Shown: positions 1 through 12,204 of the stretch, piece by piece | Layout of the letters: every line of letters begins with the position of its first letter | How positions within the stretch are numbered: the stretch's first letter is position 1 | Assembly: GCA_963693365.1 (NCBI GenBank) | Contig: CAVNZM010000016.1 | Location: 4,836,001 to 4,900,000 of the forward strand | Reading direction: 5' to 3' | DNA length: 64,000 nucleotides | Origin: Amoebidium appalachense | Taxonomy: Eukaryota; Ichthyosporea | Position numbers and translations under genes: made by a program | Notes under the pieces: model-generated | The model's database searches: none | What the model was told of the DNA's origin: nothing | What the model saw: only the letters and a program-made list of their open reading frames with translations

Positions 1-92
1 ATGACTTCAAAAAAAAAAAGAAAAGAAAAGAAAAAAAAGAAAAAGAAAAAGAAAAAAGGCCCATACCCGTACGCATCTTCACGCCCCCTCCA

Positions 93-136
<44 letters not shown>

Positions 137-534
137 AATGCCCCTCCATCCCCCCTCCCCCCCCCCCCCCCCCCAAATCCACTTACACCACACACAAACC
201 CACACACACCCACACCCCACCCCCTCTCCCCCCCCCTCCACCCACCCACCCACCCACATACTTCTCGCTCGGAATCCCCAGCCCCTTTCCACCGGGTCCA
301 GCAAGTGAAGTGGCAGGGGAAGACCCCACGCCTTTCCTCCCTCCTCCCCCGGGGGTGGGTGTTGCTGTTCCGCTAGGGGGCAGAGGGGGTGCAAGTTTCT
401 TGTGTTCTGTTCCGGTGTTGCTTGTCTTTTGCTGTCCTCCGGCGGTGTGTGCAATGTTACCGAGTAGAGGCGGTGGGGTGATGGTGGAGAGACACTGGCC
501 AGATTGCTCGTCTGTGTGTGTGTGTGTGTGTGTG

Positions 535-571
<37 letters not shown>

Positions 572-621
572 GGGGGGGGGAGGGGGGGGGGGGAAGTGTG
601 TGTGGGGGGTGGGGGGGGAGG

Positions 622-626
622 TGTGT

Positions 627-692
<66 letters not shown>
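622..692. repeat. TG microsatellite
   Basis: About 30 TG units ending in GCGCGCG, preceded by G tracts (538-600). Positions 1-1240 otherwise hold A-rich, C-tract and G-tract sequence with no gene I can support. Confidence 0.9.
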
Positions 693-693
<1 letters not shown>

Positions 694-1190
694 GTATTGT
701 GATGGTTAGGTGTTTGTGGTGCCTGCCCAGAAAACCCAGAATACTATGTGCTTTGTCGTATCTTCAGATGTGAATGAAGTGCACCCGGGTGGGTATGTGT
801 GCGAGATTTAGGGGGGGGGGGAGGGGGGGAGGGGGGACGGATTGAGGGGCACAACGATGGGGTGGGGTTTTTTATTTTTTTTGGGAGGAGGAGAGGGGGG
901 GGGGGGGGGGGAGGGGGGTCCCTATAACATGTAAGCTTATATTGCCCAACATCACAACTAAATCCTTGGGTGTCGTGTGTGCTTGCAATGACGGAAATCC
1001 AGAAACACATACGCTGTCTTCTTCGTCTCTTTGCTTCTTGCTCTGACCCACCTCTCCTTTTGCCTTTTTAACATTGGGTTAGCATCTAATCTATTCTAGT
1101 TTCTGCAATGTTATCGTGCTTTTTTCTGTGTGTGCAGGAAGCAGGAGTCAACCCTCCAGGGGTTCAGGGAAGGGGTGGGGGGAGGGGGAA

Positions 1191-1230
<40 letters not shown>

Positions 1231-1240
1231 GGGCAAGTAC

Positions 1241-2042
1241 CCCATAGCTTGACTGTTCCATCCTCTGAACCGGTGACCACCTGACCACACTGCCTCCGGG
1301 CTATGCAATGAAGATAGTCTGAGGGGGAGATAACCTGGGATGAGATAGGTAATCACAAAACATGCTAATTGTAGTCTGAGGGGGAGATAGGCAACCATGA
1401 CACATTATGAAATGTGGCTAGCCTGAGGGGGAGATAATATGGTGCGAAATAGATAGCCACGATGCGCAAGGGTTGGGTGGTAAAAGATGAGACACCTCTG
1501 CCATTTAGATAGTTTGCAGATGCAGAGGTGGGTGGTGGTGCTGGTGCTGGTGATGTGTGCATGTGTGTGTGTGCGGTGTGTGTGTGTGTGTGTGTGTCTG
1601 TGTGTGTGTTTTTATTCTTTTTTTTGGGGGGGGGGAGGGAGGTTGTTACAAACCTTCGTGGCCTATGTATTGCCTAAGTACAGTGCCTGTGGCCATGTCG
1701 AGGGCATATCCTTTGGCATCCCCACATGCAAGATACAGCGTGTTGCCCTGTGCACATCTGTAAGACGATATCCCCCCCTCCCCCCCCCCCCCCCCTCCCC
1801 CCTAACACACACACACACACACACACACACCTCACAAACACACACAAACACACTTAAGCACGCCAACTAACCCCACCCTCCAAGGGGAGGAAAAAAAAAA
1901 AAAGAACAGAAAAAAGTGTGTGCATGTTGCCACACTTGTCTGTCCATCCGAAACAGTGGAAACGTTTAATTCGAAAGCGTGCAGGAGGGAGTGTGGGTGT
2001 GTGTGTGTGGTGGTGGTGGTGGTGGTGGTGGGGGGGGGGGGG

Positions 2043-2085
<43 letters not shown>

Positions 2086-3994
2086 TAAGGTAACACGTAC
2101 GTGTCTGGCTATGCCGTTGACTTCGTACTGGGCATGGGTGCTTGCTTGCCAAGTAAAGGCAGGCTCCAGGGTGTCTGCAGTTTTTTTTTTTTTTTTTTTT
2201 TTTTTTGTATTTTTGGGGTTGATTGGTTGGTTACGTGGGTGGGTGGGTGGGTGAGCGGGCGGTTAGAAAGAGTTATAGAGTAAATCATAGTACACATTCA
2301 TCAAGGAGAATATATTGCCGAGCGCAACCCAAAATAACAAAAAGTATGCATAAGAAACAGAGGTATAAATGTAAGCACACACGCAAAACACGCACGAAAA
2401 ATATAGATAAACAAGACAAAAGAAGATGAAAAACAGCGACCGTTCCTGCAACCCATGGGCTTTGGACACACTCTCTCCCGACACAGTGCGTCTCTCTGTA
2501 TGCACGTGTATGTGCATGTACATGAGGATGAGCATGCACACAAACGATCGTTGGTGTGGGTGTATGTGCGCGCATGTGACTAAAGGGGTGTGTCACGCGT
2601 GCATGCATGTATGTATGTATGTGTATGTGTGTGTGTGTGTGTGTGTTGTGTTGCAAGCGCTCGCCCGCACCAGGCGTGTGTGCATGTGTGTGCCACTGCC
2701 ATGTGTGCGCCTGCACATGCCCTTGTAAAATCTTCCCTCTGCATTGGCAACATAGACCATCACTGGGTGTAGTAGTACGTGCATACAGGGTTCAAGTTAT
2801 TTCCTCCATGCACACAGTGAACTTCAATGTTTGTACTGGCATTCGGCGCCAATCGGCACAAAGTTAGATCTTTGAGGTAATGTCATTGGCCAACCACGGT
2901 GCGATCTATGTAGGAATTTCTCCTTTGCTCAAATAATAACTGTTAGAGACAAACCGTCAACCAATCTTATTGCAAAAACTTTTTTTGCACCAATGGGCGA
3001 AAAGTGTCAGTTCTCACATTGTAATGCACCAATGACAACACCAAGTGCAGGAGGTACAACACACATCATCACCCACCCACCCACCCACCTGTGGTTCTAT
3101 CTTTAGAGATCACGTGGTCCAATCGGTAGGATAGCAGCCCATCATCACAACCACTGTGGGAGAGGGGGAGAAGAGGGGGAGAAGAGGGGGGGGGGGGGGG
3201 GAGGGGGAGGGGGGAGGGGGGAGGCACGTCAGGACAGTTCTAACCAATGAAAATGGATGATTTTTATTTTAAAAGAAGAGCGGATTGTATCTATTGAGTA
3301 AAAGGTATTTGGCATCATTCTAAGAAGTATTAGACCATATGCGGCGTTATCGGGAATATGTGAGGAATTGATAGTTATCTGGAATTGTCTTTTGAGTAGT
3401 AGATATACACTGCATTACCTATTCACAGATATCTGGCATCATTAATTGAATAGATACATAGAATCACCTTACAAGCAACAGATATCTGGCATGATCAAAT
3501 GAGTAATAGATGTCTGTCAACATGAACTCACTAAATATATGGAATTGCCTAATAAATAGCAGATATCTAACTATCACTGCCTGCATGTCCCCTGCAGCCC
3601 AAGAAAAGAACTATGTCGTATGCACACAGCATCTTCAAGTGCAAGCAGTAATTTCACATGCACACAGTACTATCATGTGCACACAGTACTGTCATGTGCA
3701 CACAGTACTAGCATGTGCACACAGTACCTGGATGCAATCACTTACCATATGACCATGTCTTCTGTCAGTTGCACACAGTACACTGGGCCCCTGCATACTT
3801 TGATCGACCCAAGCGGCTGCAGACTGTGCAAAATAGCCGTTAGCACACAGGGCGTCACAACTCCGACATTATTCGACCCCCACTTACCCCCCCCCCCCCC
3901 CCCCCCTAACCCCCTCTCTTCTTCCCATTGCACATTCACACACAGACACAGACACAGACAGAGAGACACACACACACACACACAGACACACCGA

Positions 3995-4055
<61 letters not shown>

Positions 4056-4973
4056 ACACCACCACCACAGACGCTAGCCCACGTACGCCACGTTTTTTCC
4101 TACAGATTTTAGACAACCCAGCCAATAAGGACAAGGGAAACGTGAGGGAGGGAGAGCCTAAGTTCTTAGCCATGCAGCAAAGACAGAGGTAGGTGATGTG
4201 TGCACATGTGTGCGTGTGCCGTGTGTACGTGTGTGGGTACGTGTGTCCGGATGTATGTTAGTGTGCATGTGTGTGTTTTGTGTGCAGGTTGCTTTGGAGG
4301 ACTAACGGTACATGGAAACATCCAGAAAATGGTGAAATCCTGATTTCAGAAGATTGTAGATTGCAATTACACACAAGGATGCACACCCCATAAAAACAAA
4401 AAGGAAAGAAAAGCAAAAGGGAAAAAAAAACGAGAAAATGAGGGACGACGGGGGGGAAGGGGGGGGGGGGGGGGGGGGGGGTTGAATGCGTCAAAAAGTA
4501 CGAAGTACACAAGAACAAACGGATAACACGATGCAGAATGCAAGCCATACATAAAGAGTATGCATAATAAGCAGAGCCCATCCTCAGGGGGGCCCCACGT
4601 CATCCACAGTACCCGAGTTTCGACCTATTCACCTCGTTAACGAAACCCAACTCAGATACTGTTTCACTTGAACATGGGTAGGTCACCCGTCTTGATCAGA
4701 GACGAGCAGGGTTGCTTATGCAGGCAAGGGCAGTGGGAAAGGCCGGGGGTTAAAGTTGGGGGGGGGGGGGGGGGGGGGGGAGGGGGGGGGGGGGTGAGCA
4801 CTTCCACGTCTTTCCGACTGTTTTCCCCTTTTCGTTTTCTCTCTCCCCATAATTAGTTTCACCTAACTATAAGCAAAGGCAGGAGAGATGAAATAGATGG
4901 GCTCTGCTTACCTGTTGGGATATCCTCTCTGCGCCCATCAGTCGGAGGATATGTGTGTGTGTGTGCGTGCGTG

Positions 4974-5069
<96 letters not shown>

Positions 5070-5499
5070 CGCCTGCATGCGTGTGTCCGTGTTGCAAGCA
5101 GTGTGTCGTGTGAGCGTCAGCAAGAGAAAGGTCATAGGTGCCCACCGAGGATAGGATCAAAGACAACTCACAGTTTCTTGAAGATGTGCATCGTAAACTA
5201 GTGTGTTCTATTAATACAACCATCACTCAAGCACGGCAATGGGTAGGTCGAACTGCACATAAGCAAAAAGTGGGGAAGGCAAAAAAAAAAAAAAAGAGAA
5301 AGAAAAAAAAAAGGGAGAAGGAAAAAAGAAGAAAGAAAAAAAAAAAGCTCAAGAATTAGATTTGTGGAATATCACTATTGTCTGGGAGTAATAAGGGAGC
5401 TGTTATCGTGTTCCTATCGGGTGTGGTGTTGATGTGTGTGGTGTGGGTCTGGGTGGGTGGTGATGGCAATGACTGTTGGTTTTTTTTTCTCTCTTTTTT

Positions 5500-5539
<40 letters not shown>

Positions 5540-5546
5540 TTCTTTT

Positions 5547-5599
<53 letters not shown>

Positions 5600-6502
5600 G
5601 GGAGGGCTGTATATCATGCAACGTGGAACATGCACCGCTGGTGGCTGTCATGTGGGTCTAAAACCTCCTCCTCCTCCTCCCCCCCCCCCCCCCCCCCCCC
5701 CTCCCCCCCCCTGTCCCCTCCCTCCCTCCCTCCCTCCCTCCCTCCCCCCTTTTCCCATTCGCCTCCCCTTTCTCATTCTCCCTCTCCCATCCCTTCCCCT
5801 CCTTCTTCCTCTCCTCTGCCCTCTCCCTCTCCCCTGTCTCCAGGGTGGGTGTCGAGCTCACTTCTGTCTCTCTCTATGCCTCTTTCTTTTTTCCTTCTTT
5901 TTTTTTTTTGGGGGGGGGGGGGGGGGAGGGGGGGGGGGCGGGGGGGGGGGGATGGGAGGTATTACACAGTACAAAGTACAAAATATCAAGAGGGGAATCC
6001 AAAAACAGAAGCAATTGTGTCCACACAAAGAGTTGCAGTAGGAGGGGGTGCAGTAGGAGGGGGTGGGGGGTGGGGGGAGGGGGGGGGGGGGGGGAAGAGG
6101 GGGGGGGGGGGGAAGGGGAGAGGGGGAAGGGGGGAGGGGAAGGGGGGGGGGGGGGGGGGGGGGAAGAGGGGGTGGGGAGGGCCGGGGGAAGAGGGGAGGG
6201 GGAGGGAAGGGGGAAAGGGGGGGGGGACACGCACGACAGCGTTTGAAATGCTCCACACAGCCACCATGCCATTGCTGTAACCTGCAGCTAGGAGAGCCCC
6301 ATTTGGAGAGAAACAAAGGGCATACACCTTGATGAAGCGCCTCTGAGCTGCCGCTGCCAAAGATTTCTGGGAAAAAAAAAGGGGGAGAGAGAGAGGAAAA
6401 CAGGGAGGGAGGGAGGGATTGAGGGAGAAAGGGTGGGTGGGTGGGACCGGGGGGAGGGGGGGGGAGGGGGGGGGGGGGAGGGAGGGAGGGAGGGGGGAGG
6501 GG

Positions 6503-6549
<47 letters not shown>

Positions 6550-7112
6550 GGGAGGGAGGGGGGGGGAGGGGGGGGAGGGGGGGGGGGGGGGAGGGGGGGA
6601 ATGGAGGACGTGAGGGAGGGAGGGATAGTGGGTGGATGGGCGGGGGTGGGGAGGGGGGAGTGAGGGGATGGGTGTGGGGGGGGGGGGGGGGGAGGGGGGA
6701 TTGGGGAGGGGGTTTTGAATGCGGAACACAGTACGAAGTACGCATACACGATGAGAAGCATGGTGCAGGACACATGCAAAGGCAAACATTCAAGTATGCA
6801 GCATCAGCCATGCGCACAGTATGCGTCATAAGCAGAGCCCATCCTCAGGGAGGGCCCAAGTCATCAATTGCGTCTGAGTTTCGACCCCTTAGCCCGCGTA
6901 TATACGACGCTCCAACTCAGACAGCAGCATCAACTGAACTTGGGTGGGTCAACCCGTCTTGATCAAAGACGAGCAGGGTTGCTTATGCAAGCAAGGTGAG
7001 CAAAACGGTGAAGATGTATGTGCAAACTAATGCAGTGCAGCGACAAACGCGTATGTGCTTACAGATGCACGACACAGAGCAACCATGCCCGGTTGCATGG
7101 AAGTAAAGATGT
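1241..7112 (-). CDS. WD40-repeat protein, probable THO complex subunit 6 (partial exon set)
   Basis: Four exons on the minus strand can be supported: 7112-7063, 6366-6235, 3790-3746 and 1300-1241. All have AG/GT borders. The first two join in phase 0; others need missing exons between them. The second exon carries the first WD repeat ([16 protein letters not shown], then VAVWSI). The third reads [14 protein letters not shown]. The fourth ends in a classic blade, [10 protein letters not shown]. Order and spacing of these three pieces fit THOC6, a beta-propeller subunit of the nuclear THO/TREX mRNA-export complex: an early CFSPNG...LAAG strand, a GPVY strand, and a later SGxEDGxVxLW strand. The THOC6 assignment is inference; another WD40 family cannot be excluded. 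A possible start is the ATG inside exon 7112-7063. C-terminal exons below 1,241 were not found. Introns are filled with G tracts (C on the coding strand) and copies of a dispersed repeat. Confidence 0.55.
1315..1470. repeat. short tandem repeat, three units of about 50 bp
   Basis: The motif ctgagggggagata recurs at about 1319, 1377 and 1422, followed each time by similar sequence (tgagataggtaatcac; ggcaaccatgacac; gatagccacgat). Confidence 0.6.
2283..2360 (-). repeat. dispersed element A, 5' fragment
   Basis: catagtacacattcatcaag then gtatgcataagaaacag resembles the head of element A; strongly diverged. Confidence 0.4.
2840..3260. promoter_or_regulatory. cluster of CCAAT/ATTGG boxes
   Basis: Seven CCAAT or ATTGG pentamers occur within about 400 bases (near 2848, 2886, 2953, 2992, 3028, 3119 and 3243), several as CCAATC or CCAATG. 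The stretch is otherwise normal-complexity and non-coding, so it may be a promoter, possibly for the plus-strand exons near 4.1 kb. Inferred only. Confidence 0.3.
3280..3575. repeat. degenerate tandem repeat, period about 27 bp
   Basis: Roughly ten units with consensus near agatatctggaatcatc plus tgagtagc follow each other (clear starts near 3367, 3429, 3482, 3509, 3560). AT-rich and non-coding. Confidence 0.55.
3615..3735. repeat. minisatellite, period about 19-20 bp
   Basis: Four to five copies of atgtgcacacagtactatc, the clearest between 3657 and 3728; further single copies of gcacacag flank it. It lies just downstream (coding sense) of the WD40 exon 3790-3746. Confidence 0.75.
3937..4060. 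repeat. CA microsatellite with interruptions
   Basis: CA repeats interrupted by GACACAGA; the pure core is about 4003-4050. Confidence 0.9.
4106..4393 (+). CDS. candidate two-exon plus-strand coding piece nested in the WD40 gene
   Basis: A pyrimidine-rich acceptor (ttttttcctacag) precedes 4106-4188, which ends in a strong GTAGGT donor; the reading frame is [19 protein letters not shown] and onward. It joins in phase to 4288-4393 (acceptor ttttgtgtgcag), which ends at a TAA. The last 30 bases resemble part of the dispersed repeat seen near 62,355, so the stop may be repeat-derived. No upstream exons were found and no family is recognised. It would lie inside an intron of the minus-strand WD40 gene. 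The splice signals are good but the coding case is weak. Confidence 0.3.
4482..4735 (-). repeat. dispersed element A, long copy
   Basis: Follows a G tract and begins ttgaatgcgtcaaaaagtac on the plus strand. It contains agcagagcccatcctcagg and gagtttcgacc, and ends with gacgagcagggttgcttatg. The first 155 bases are almost identical to 7303-7460; the tail matches 6935-6998. Read on the minus strand (sense of the WD40 gene) it starts in the tail and ends in a C tract. It is non-coding, with no transposase and no clear A/B box. Confidence 0.75.
4951..5062. repeat. TG microsatellite
   Basis: About 45 uninterrupted TG units flanked by CGTGCG-type variants. Confidence 0.9.
5490..5599. repeat. CTTT repeat followed by long G tract
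   Basis: About ten CTTT units, then T, then about 40 G. The wider 5,490-6,715 stretch alternates C/T-rich and G/A-rich simple sequence around the WD40 exon. Confidence 0.85.
6712..6998 (-). repeat. dispersed element A, full-length-like copy
   Basis: About 287 bases from gaatgcggaacacagtacg to the tail ttgatcaaagacgagcaggg. Its first about 190 bases are about 96 percent identical by eye to 23822-24006, 17 kb away, implying recent copying or gene conversion. Confidence 0.75.
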
Positions 7113-7137
7113 CTGAGGGGGGGGGGAGGGGGGGGAG

Positions 7138-7255
7138 GGCTAGTGTTAAGAATGTGTTACGGAATCGAAGTACACATTCAAAAAACAATAAAAATATTGC
7201 CAGAAAAAGCACGCACATAGAATATGCAACAAAGCAGAGCCCAACCCCCCCGGAA
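7138..7255 (-). repeat. dispersed element A, diverged copy
   Basis: Shares the order gtacacattc, acaataaaaatattgccag and gcagagcccaac with other copies; truncated by GC-rich sequence. Confidence 0.5.
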
Positions 7256-7302
7256 GGGGCGGGGCGGGGCGGGGGCGGGCCCGGGGGGGGGGGGGGGGGG
7301 GG

Positions 7303-7460
7303 GGTTTGAATGCGTCAAAAAGTACGAAGTACACAAGAACAAACGGATAACACGATGCAGAATGCAAGCCATACATAAAGAGTATGCATAATAAGCAGAG
7401 CCCATCCTCAGGGGGGGCCCACGTCATCCACAGTACCCGAGTTTCGACCTATTCCCCTCG
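7303..7460 (-). repeat. dispersed element A, copy nearly identical to 4482-4640
   Basis: About 155 bases match the copy at 4482 almost base for base, from tttgaatgcgtcaaaaagta to gtttcgacctattc, and both start directly after a G tract. Confidence 0.8.
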
Positions 7461-7529
7461 GGGGAATAGGCTGTTTTCTTTCTTGTCTTCTATTTTCTTT
7501 CCTCTCTCTCTCTTTCCCTCTCTCTCTCT

Positions 7530-7714
7530 CTTTTTTTTTTTTTTTTTTTTTGGGGGGGGGGGGGGAGGGGAGAGGGGGTGAGAGACGGAAGCAAAGTTTG
7601 CGGGGGGGGGGGGGGGGGGGGGGGGGGGGAGGGGAAGAAGAGAATGAAAGCGGGGAAGGAGGGGGGGGAGGGGGGGGGGGGAAGGGGAAGGGGGAGAGGA
7701 AGAGAGAGAGGGGG

Positions 7715-7766
<52 letters not shown>

Positions 7767-7997
7767 CATAAGAGAGAGAGAGAGAGAGGAAATATAAGAG
7801 GAAGAGAGAGACAGAGAGTGGGGAGGGTAGGGAGGGAGAGAGGGGAGGGGGAGGAGAGAGCGGACAGGGAGGGAGGGAGGAAGAGTGCGGGAGAGAGGGA
7901 GGGAGGGAGGGAGGGAGGGAGGGAAGGAGAGAACGAAAGAGAGACAGACGAAAGAGAGGAGGAATAGAGACAAAGAGAGAGGTGGGAGGGAGAAAGG

Positions 7998-8084
<87 letters not shown>

Positions 8085-8600
8085 AGCGAGCGAAAGAGGG
8101 GGGCAGGGTGGGAGGAAGAGGGCGAGAGAGTGGGGGGGAGGGAGGCAGGAAGAAGGGGAGGAGAGAGAGAAAGAGAGGGGAGGGGAGGGGGAAGGGGGGA
8201 GAGGGCGGGAGAGAGGGAGGGAGGGACAAGGGAAGGAGAGATAAAGAGGGAGGGAGAGAGGGAGAGAGGGGCAGAAAGAGTGGGGGGAGGGGGAAATAGA
8301 GACGGGGGGAGAGAGAGAGGGGAGGGGGGAAGAGAGAGCGAGAAAGGGAGAGAGGTGGGGGGGGGGAGAGGGAGGGGAGAGAAGAAAGGGAGGGGGGAGG
8401 GGGAGGGGGGGGGAAGAGGGGGGGGAGGGGGGAGAGAAAGGGGGGAAAGTAAGAGAGTGAGAGAGAAGAGGGGGGAGTGGGGAGGGGGGGGGGGGGGGAA
8501 GAGGAAGAGACCCGCTGAGAGGGAGAGAGAGGGAGAGAGGGGGGGGGGGGGGGGGGAAGAAGGAGGAGGAGAGCGACAGGGAGAGAGGGAGGCAGTCCCA
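7530..8600. repeat. 1-kb polypurine tract with AT and AG arrays
   Basis: The plus strand is almost purely G and A apart from an AT array (about 7717-7762). It includes an AG array (about 8007-8078) and many GGGA/GGAGA blocks. It has no gene and lies in the candidate first intron of the WD40 gene. Confidence 0.9.
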
Positions 8601-8601
8601 C

Positions 8602-8664
8602 CTCATGCTCGTCCGGGTCGAACCTCTGGTACACTATCGCGTCTTCCTGGCCCGGCGACACCAT
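8602..8664 (-). CDS. candidate 5' exon, 21 codons, unknown gene
   Basis: The minus strand has an ATG at 8664 opening 21 codons (MVSPGQEDAIVYQRFDPDEH plus E), closed by a GTGGGA donor at 8601. The sequence is complex and non-repetitive, unlike the purine desert directly downstream. It may be the first exon of the WD40 gene, but it ends in phase 0 while the next known exon (7112-7063) needs phase 1, so at least one exon is missing, or it belongs to another gene. No family recognised. Confidence 0.35.
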
Positions 8665-9202
8665 TTTTACTCCGTTTTCAAAAGTGGCTACACGAAACTA
8701 ATATTTTAGGTGGGGGGGTAAGTGGGGGGGTATTGTATCTTGGGACCTTCAGGGGAAGCCCGAGCTAGTTTCTGGGCAAGGCATCAGATGTTTTGTTAGA
8801 AACACGCTGAATAGCAGGTGTGCATGCACACAAACTTGAAGCATAAACGGTCGCTTATTACCTATATATGTAAGTTTTGCAACCCGTGTCACAGTGAAAG
8901 TTTTCGCGCGGGGCACGTCTGAGGGAGAAGGGGCATGGTTTATGTCAGTTTCTTTAACCCTAACACGTGTTAAAGAAGACACATTGTCATCGGAATTGTT
9001 TCCATTCCTGGTTTTATTGAATGGCATTTAGTTGGCTGACCCGCAGGAATTTTCTTGGTTAGCTACACGAATTCCTACAACTTCGGCTTGAAGCCTTGAA
9101 GTTGGAAGAACAATACATGCGTTCACCTTTTTCTTTACTTTTTTCCTTTCCCCCCCTCTTTTCCCTCATTAACCACAGCTGGTTGGATAGGAAGCACATA
9201 GA

Positions 9203-9792
9203 ATGGCTCTAAAAGGAATGCTCAAAGCCTGGTTACATCTGGGGCTTCTGTGCCTGTCCTCCGTGTCTGCAAAACAAGAAAAGGAGAAGGTGGGCAGATC
9301 TTGAACATGTGCATCATGAGAAGTGTCTACAAAGTTTCGTATGTTCTCAAACAGTAATGCATTACACGTTTAGATTGAATAACTTGTGCTATGGTGGAAG
9401 CCTGTCTGACATAACTTCTGTAGACACCAAAAGTGATGTGTTTCTTATACATTGAGCTCCAAGCCCTACTCTTGATCCCAACCACCCAACCTCCATTTTC
9501 TCCTATCCTGTTTATCCCCTCCCAACATCCCCCACAACCCCCACTGTTCAGCTCCATCCCCTAACTCGTTTCCACGGAATAGCACTCTCAAGACTTCCGG
9601 TATAACATGCGACTTCGCCTTCCGCACTATAGTTTCTAATTGGAAAGCAGTGTTACAAAAACAATTTCACATACGCATCCTGTTCATGTGGGGGCTTGTA
9701 CGCAAAATATTAGTGTAGTGCATGTCCCAGACTGTGTTGGGTGCTACCCCGCTCCCTCGCCCCCCCCCCCTCTCTACCCTTCAAACACACAC

Positions 9793-9847
<55 letters not shown>

Positions 9848-12146
9848 CTCCCCTCCCTTCTCCCACCCACTCCATTTCCCACTTCTTGTTCTTTCCACCT
9901 ATATTTCCTCGGTTTAACAGCCACCACTCATTTATTAACACACACACCCCAAAACACAGGGCCCATCTGTAGCCACACCAGTCAGCGCAAAGTCGCTCAA
10001 AACCACAATAGCAGAGAACGATGACACCGTCGTCCTTTTCTACGCACCATTTTGCACCCGGTGCAACAAAATTCTCCCCAGGTTCGAATCTGCGGCAAAG
10101 GCTCTTAAGAAAGCAGGAGACCCGGCGAAACTTGTACAGGTTGATGTCATGAAACATCAACCAGTGTTCACCGATTATAATGTTGGCCTTCTTCCAGTCA
10201 TCCGTTATTACAAGGGCGGGAAGAGTGTAGGTGTCTACGATGGACCTGATAAGGCAAAGGGAATTGTGCGTTTTGTGAAGGCGGGTGGGGTGACCCCAGA
10301 GGAGGATGTGACGAGCCACAGTGTGGATATCAGCCAGGAAGAGATTGCAAACTACATGTTGACGTGGGGTCAGCTACCCGTGGTGAGTTCCCTCAACAGG
10401 TGGAGCAGGTGGCGGCGTGGAAGGAGGGGGGAGGTGGGGGGGGGGGGGGGAAGGGGTGGGGAGGGGGGAGGGGGGAGGGCTGTTGTTGTTCTGTCTCACT
10501 TTTTTGTGCCTCGGTGTTTCCCTCCTTTCAAGTGCTCGGGTCCTTTTTGCATCAGAATTAGAGAATGTATTTCTGCCAGCCGGGCAGGGGGAGGGGGGAG
10601 GGGGGAGGGGGAGGAGGACGGGGGGAGTGGGGAAAGGCGGGATGGGAGGGAAGGGAAGCTCAACTGAAACACGGGCACCGGTGGGAAGAAGAACGGGATA
10701 GGTTAAGGCATGGGTTTAATCTTCGTTGAGCCGTATGGTCACTGACAGTGTCTGGAAGGAAGCCACCTATGTGCATATCGATGTTGTTTAAGTGGGGGCG
10801 TCGGTGGGGAGGGAGGGGGGGGGGGGGAAGGGGGGGGGGCCGGGGAACCTTGGCACGGGCTGCTTTATGCTTCCTGATATGCACCGTGGAACCGCCATCC
10901 GTCCGTATAACCCCCCCACCCACCCCTGCCCCTCGCAAAAAAATATATATAAAAAATAGAAGAATGCTGTGATGGAAGAGAGCAACCAAGTGACCGAGGG
11001 GGGAAGGCCGCGGGGGCGGGGAGAGGGGGGGGGGGGGGGAGGGGGGGGGGGGGGGGGGGGGGCGTAGTTAAGGGTCTTGCCTCTTTTGATACCCTTAAGA
11101 GGCCCTCACTGGTCTACCTAAGTCATGACTCAAACTTCAACAACATCCTAAAATCTGTGAATATAAACACGACAATCTGACACTTCTCTTCTCTTCCCCT
11201 TTCTTCTCCCCCCCCCCCCCCCCCTCTCTCTCTCCTCCCCCCCCCCCCCTCCCCCCGCGGCCCTCCCCCCTCCCCCCCTCCTCCCCCCCCTCCTCCCCCC
11301 GCCACCCCCTCCCACACACACGCACGCACACACCAGCCGGAAGGACGGACGGATATAATCAAGTTTAAAGATGCAAAGGAGCACTCCAAAGGACTTAAAG
11401 AACACCCCCTGCTGATGGTGAAATACTACACGGAGTGGTGTGGTGTGTGCAAGGTGGGTGGGTGGGTGGGAGAGGGGAAGAGGTGGGGGAGAGAGGGGAA
11501 GGAGGGGGTGGAGATGTGAATAGGTGGGTGGAGGGGGGGGGAGGGGGGGGGGGGTGGATGGAGAGGGGGGGAGGGGGGGGGGGGGTAGGATGGAGGGGGG
11601 TGGGTTGGGGTAGGCGGGTGGTCTTGGGGGCGGGTTGGTGAGGAGTTGTTTTGGGAGGGGGGGGAGGGGAGGGGGGAGTGGGTGGCTGGTGGCCGGTTTA
11701 TGGGTGGGTGGTTGAAAGAGGGGGGGGGAGGCCGGGGGGGGGGGAGGGGGGGGGGGCTTGTGGGTGGGTGGGTGGGTGGGTGAGTGAGTTTGTGGGTGGG
11801 TGCAAGTGCGCATGGGCAGGGAGAGTGGGAGGATAAATGGGCGAGGTCACCGTAGGGATAGTTGTGTGATGGTTTTGTTTGTGGGGGCGGGGCCGGGGGG
11901 GGGGGGGGGGGGGGGGGGGGGCGTGAATTGAGTATGTGTGATTCGGGTATAGGGGTAGGGGGGGAGGGGGGATTGGAGGGAGTCTCGACATTCAGGAAGA
12001 GAACAATAGGTTCACACAGGGAGTTGACATTTTCTCTCTATTACCCCTTACTCAATGCACACACATCACACACACGAGCACGCGCGCGCACACACACACG
12101 TCCACACATCCACACACGCACACACACGCGGGCGCACACACACACA

Positions 12147-12204
<58 letters not shown>

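Noticed and set aside
538-600. Telomere-like or G-quadruplex end sequence
   Set aside because: Plain G runs without a TTAGGG-type unit, interspersed throughout the window rather than terminal.
4897-5226. Long open frames made of Val-Cys or His-Thr repeats
   Set aside because: They are translations of TG/CA microsatellites (also at 32.6-33.1, 39.4-39.8, 44.2-44.5, 50.0-50.2 and 53.1-53.3 kb) and have no coding features.
5378-6829. 300-aa class frames rich in Pro or Gly over 5.4-6.8 kb and 7.4-8.7 kb
   Set aside because: They follow poly-C/poly-G and CT/GA tracts on both strands; only the short WD40 exon (6366-6235) within them is supported.
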